From assembly GCA_005788935.1 (NCBI GenBank), contig SYAK01000190.1, forward strand, positions 1 to 8,868: 8,868 nucleotides of DNA, written 5' to 3'. Position 1 is the stretch's first letter, and the number at the start of each line of letters is the position of its first letter. The DNA is from Pseudomonadota bacterium (GTDB lineage: Bacteria > Myxococcota > UBA9042 > PHBI01). Made by a program: the position numbers and the translations under genes. Below are positions 6,801-8,868 of the stretch, in pieces. The notes beneath the pieces were generated by a model that worked only from the letters and a program-made list of their open reading frames with translations, was not told the origin of the DNA and searched no databases.

Positions 6801-7916
6801 ATGAGCCCGAGAAAGGTCGCGTTCCTCGTCCAGGCGCCGTTCCACTGGAGCTGCTTCAAGACGGTCCGCGCCGCCTTCGCGGCCGATCCGGCCTGGGAGG
6901 TGACGCTCGTCGCGGTGCCGTTCCTGAAGCACGGCGACATCGTCGGCGAGCCGTCGTGGGACTTCCTCGCCCGTCTGGGCCTGCCGTTCGTGCGCCATGC
7001 GGCCTGGGACCCCGCGCGGGACCGCCCGGACGTGACGATCCTCTGCACGCCCTACGACTTCTCGCGACCACCCGCGCTGTCGGCGGCCACCCTTGCGGGG
7101 CTCGGACACCGCCTCGTCTACATCCCGTACGGCTCGGAGGTCGGCGGCGGCGCGCCGATGGTGCAGTTCCAGTACCAGCTCGAGACGCACGACCTCGCGT
7201 GGCGCAACGTCGCGTTCTCCGAGTTCAACCGGCGCTGCTTCGCGCGCTGGAACCCGAAGGCCGCCAAACGCGTCCGCGTGACCGGGCACCCGAAGTTCGA
7301 CGCCTGGGCCGTCCTCCCGCCGCGAGACGCGGCAGCCCCGCGCACGATCCTGTGGACGCCGCACTTCTCGGTCGGCTTCGAGCGCCACCTGCGCTGGTCG
7401 ACCTTCGACCGCCACCTCGAGACGATGCTCGGGCTCGCGCTGAAGCACCCCGGCGTGCGGTTCATCCTGCGGCCGCACCCGCAGCTGTCGTGGACGCTGC
7501 GGCACTCGCCCGGTGGCGCGGCCCTGTGGGATGGCGTGCTGGCCTTCGCGACCGCTTCACAAAACTTCGCAATTGACGAGACATCCAGCTATGTCGAGGC
7601 CTTCCATGCCGCCGATGGTCTCATCACCGACGCGAGCTCGCTCATGTACGAGTTCATGCTGCTGGACAAGCCGATGCTCTACCTTGACTGCGAGGGCGGC
7701 GCGGGTCTCAACGAGGCTGGGCTGCTGATGACGCAGGCGATCGCGACAGGCCGCGGGCCCGCCGATCTGGGGCGCTTCGTGGACGAGGTCGCCCGCGGAG
7801 CCGATACGCGACGCGATGCGCGCAATACCGCCATTCGAAAACTCGTGGGACCGAACGACGGCGGCGCGGGCGCGCGGGTGAAGGCGATGATCGACGCCGA
7901 GCTGCCTGCCGCCTGA
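6801..7916 (+). CDS. CDP-glycerol glycerophosphotransferase-family protein
   Basis: This 371-residue protein has the C-terminal signature of the Glyphos_transf (PF04464) GT-B-like family: TGHPKFDAW (161-169), ILWTPHFS (183-190), RPHPQL (224-229), and ITDASSLMYEFMLLDKPMLYL (275-295). The last motif is close to the TDYSSxxFDxxLLxKPxxFY motif of TagB/TagF teichoic acid polymerases. Family enzymes transfer glycerol-phosphate or related polyol-phosphate units from CDP-activated donors to a surface glycan acceptor at the inner membrane. The histidines of the HP motifs are those typically needed for activity and are present. The protein is shorter than Gram-positive TagF (about 700 aa) and lacks an attached GT2 domain, but a separate GT2 gene follows 40 bases later. 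There is no membrane helix. The donor and acceptor are unknown. Codons at about 7557-7600 are unusually AT-rich for this genome. Confidence 0.85.
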   Translation: MSPRKVAFLVQAPFHWSCFKTVRAAFAADPAWEVTLVAVPFLKHGDIVGEPSWDFLARLGLPFVRHAAWDPARDRPDVTILCTPYDFSRPPALSAATLAGLGHRLVYIPYGSEVGGGAPMVQFQYQLETHDLAWRNVAFSEFNRRCFARWNPKAAKRVRVTGHPKFDAWAVLPPRDAAAPRTILWTPHFSVGFERHLRWSTFDRHLETMLGLALKHPGVRFILRPHPQLSWTLRHSPGGAALWDGVLAFATASQNFAIDETSSYVEAFHAADGLITDASSLMYEFMLLDKPMLYLDCEGGAGLNEAGLLMTQAIATGRGPADLGRFVDEVARGADTRRDARNTAIRKLVGPNDGGAGARVKAMIDAELPAA

Positions 7917-7946
7917 CGCCCCCCTCCCCTGCCCAGCCCGCCGCGT

Positions 7947-7950
7947 GAGG
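7947..7950 (+). promoter_or_regulatory. ribosome binding site of the family 2 glycosyltransferase
   Basis: GAGG lies 6 bases before ATG 7957 and supports that start; the preceding gene ends at 7916. Confidence 0.55.
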
Positions 7951-7956
7951 TCCCCG

Positions 7957-8868
7957 ATGCCGCCCGTCCGCAAGCTGCCCATCGCCGTCTGCATGATCGT
8001 CCGCGACGAGGCTCGGAACCTGCCCGAGGCCCTCGCCTCGGTGGCGCCCTTCGCGAGCGAGCTCATCGTCGTCGACACCGGCAGCGTCGACCAGACGGTC
8101 GCCATCGCCGAGTCCTTTGGCGCTCGCGTGCTGCGCTTCACGTGGTGCGACGACTTCTCGGCCGCGCGCAACGTCTACCTCGACGCCGTGAGCGCCGACT
8201 GGGTGCTGTCGCTCGACGCTGACCAGCGGGTCGATCCGCGGTCAATCCCGGCCCTCGCCGACGCCATCAAGCGGCAGGTCCTTGGTCAGATCGTGCGGAT
8301 CTCGCTCGTCGACGACACGCCCGCCCGCCCCGAGCTCGGCAGCTACACGGCGCTGCGCCTCTTCCGCCGACACCCGCGCATCCGCTACAGCGGGCGTGTG
8401 CATGAGGACGTCTCGCCGTCGATCGCGGCGCTCGGGGCCCGCGACTGGCCAGACGCGCGCGTGTCGCTCATCGACATCGGCTACGCGGACCCCGCCGAGC
8501 GGCAGCGCAAGCGGGAGCGGAATCTCGCGCTGCTCGAGCGCGCCGTCGCCGAGGCGCCGCACGACCATTTCCTCGCGTGGAAGCTCGCCCAGACGCTGCC
8601 GCCCGAGCAGGCCCCCGCATGCCGCGCGCTGCTCGCCCAGACGGCCACGGCGGTGCGCGCGATGACCCCGCAGGCCCGCGCCGAGCTGCCGTTCCTGCCG
8701 CCGCTCATCGCCGCCCACGTGGCCGCGCTGACGGCCGAGGGCGACCTCGTCGCGGCCACAGAGGCAGCCACGGCACTCGCCGAGGCGCTCGGTGGGACGG
8801 CGCGCTTCACGGCTGGCGTGGCCCTCGCCCGGGCGGGCCGCCTCGCGGAGGCCCGGGATCAGCTGACC
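7957..8868 (+). CDS. family 2 glycosyltransferase, N-terminal part, open at right edge
   Basis: The frame from ATG 7957 stays open to the last base, giving 304 residues with the C-terminus outside the window. It has a GT-A glycosyltransferase 2 domain (about 8-125): IAVCMIVRDEARNLPEAL, then IVVDTGSVDQTV, then WCDDFSAARN, then WVLSLDADQRV with the metal-binding DxD at 87-89. LRLFRRHPRIRYSGRVHED follows, with H149-E150-D151, the distal motif of this subgroup. After the GY of IGYAD comes QRKRERNLALLERAVAEAP and a helical region rich in Ala and Leu, resembling the tetratricopeptide-like tails common in this bacterial GT2 subfamily (SunS-related). The sugar donor is probably a nucleotide-sugar; donor and acceptor are unknown. 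The residue after DAD is Gln where Glu is usual. It is the third gene of the plus-strand set, 40 bases after its neighbour, consistent with a surface-glycan locus. Confidence 0.88.
   Translation, partial: MPPVRKLPIAVCMIVRDEARNLPEALASVAPFASELIVVDTGSVDQTVAIAESFGARVLRFTWCDDFSAARNVYLDAVSADWVLSLDADQRVDPRSIPALADAIKRQVLGQIVRISLVDDTPARPELGSYTALRLFRRHPRIRYSGRVHEDVSPSIAALGARDWPDARVSLIDIGYADPAERQRKRERNLALLERAVAEAPHDHFLAWKLAQTLPPEQAPACRALLAQTATAVRAMTPQARAELPFLPPLIAAHVAALTAEGDLVAATEAATALAEALGGTARFTAGVALARAGRLAEARDQLT

Noticed and set aside
6177..7505. A 442-codon minus-strand open frame antisense to the transglutaminase-like and glycerophosphotransferase-family genes
   Set aside because: It is low-complexity, charge-rich sequence typical of antisense frames in high-GC genes; both plus-strand genes have clear family motifs.

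Overview
The window is about 8.9 kb of very GC-rich bacterial DNA (roughly 70% or more G+C by eye) with strong third-position G/C bias, so almost every real gene casts long shadow ORFs on the other strand. The gene set (a HAD-IG purine 5'-nucleotidase, a zinc-free type S14, a membrane-anchored DegP-type protease, and proteins with three membrane segments plus large exported domains) suggests a high-GC Gram-negative bacterium. A myxobacterial/deltaproteobacterial (Myxococcota-like) lineage fits best, but no taxonomic marker here proves it.

Layout, left to right. (1) Positions 1-276 hold the C-terminal end of a HAD-IG family 5'-nucleotidase. (2) An alpha/beta hydrolase with a complete Ser-Asp-His triad follows on the + strand (418-1581). 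(3) It converges on a stand-alone rpsN gene (1684-1989, minus) that has its own promoter, ribosome binding site and hairpin terminator. (4) Divergent from rpsN is a membrane-anchored S1C (Deg/HtrA-type) serine protease with one PDZ domain (2185-3345, plus). (5) It converges, with only 8 bases between the stop codons, on a minus-strand two-gene operon. That operon encodes an MMACHC/CblC-like (cobalamin-processing family) protein (5142-4381) followed by an endonuclease/exonuclease/phosphatase-fold hydrolase (4379-3354); one base separates them and a Shine-Dalgarno lies inside the end of the upstream gene. (6) Divergent from this operon, a plus-strand set runs to the right edge: a membrane protein with a transglutaminase-like domain that has lost its catalytic cysteine (5240-6736), a CDP-glycerol glycerophosphotransferase-family protein (6801-7916), and the start of a family 2 glycosyltransferase that is open at the right edge (7957-8868).

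How they may work together. The rightmost three genes look like part of a cell-surface glycan or polyol-phosphate polymer locus, with the transglutaminase-like protein as a possible membrane-bound accessory. The protease is an envelope quality-control factor. The nucleotidase, hydrolase, S14 and cobalamin-family genes look like ordinary housekeeping or metabolic neighbours rather than one system.

I found no RNA gene, CRISPR array, insertion sequence, integrase, attachment site or toxin-antitoxin pair. No stretch longer than 300 bases lacks a gene. The most interesting points are the probable pseudo-transglutaminase, the bacterial MMACHC-like protein with a cysteine cluster coupled to a phosphodiesterase-fold partner, and the isolated S14 that keeps half of each zinc knuckle. 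I do not see a clear, previously undescribed multi-gene system.
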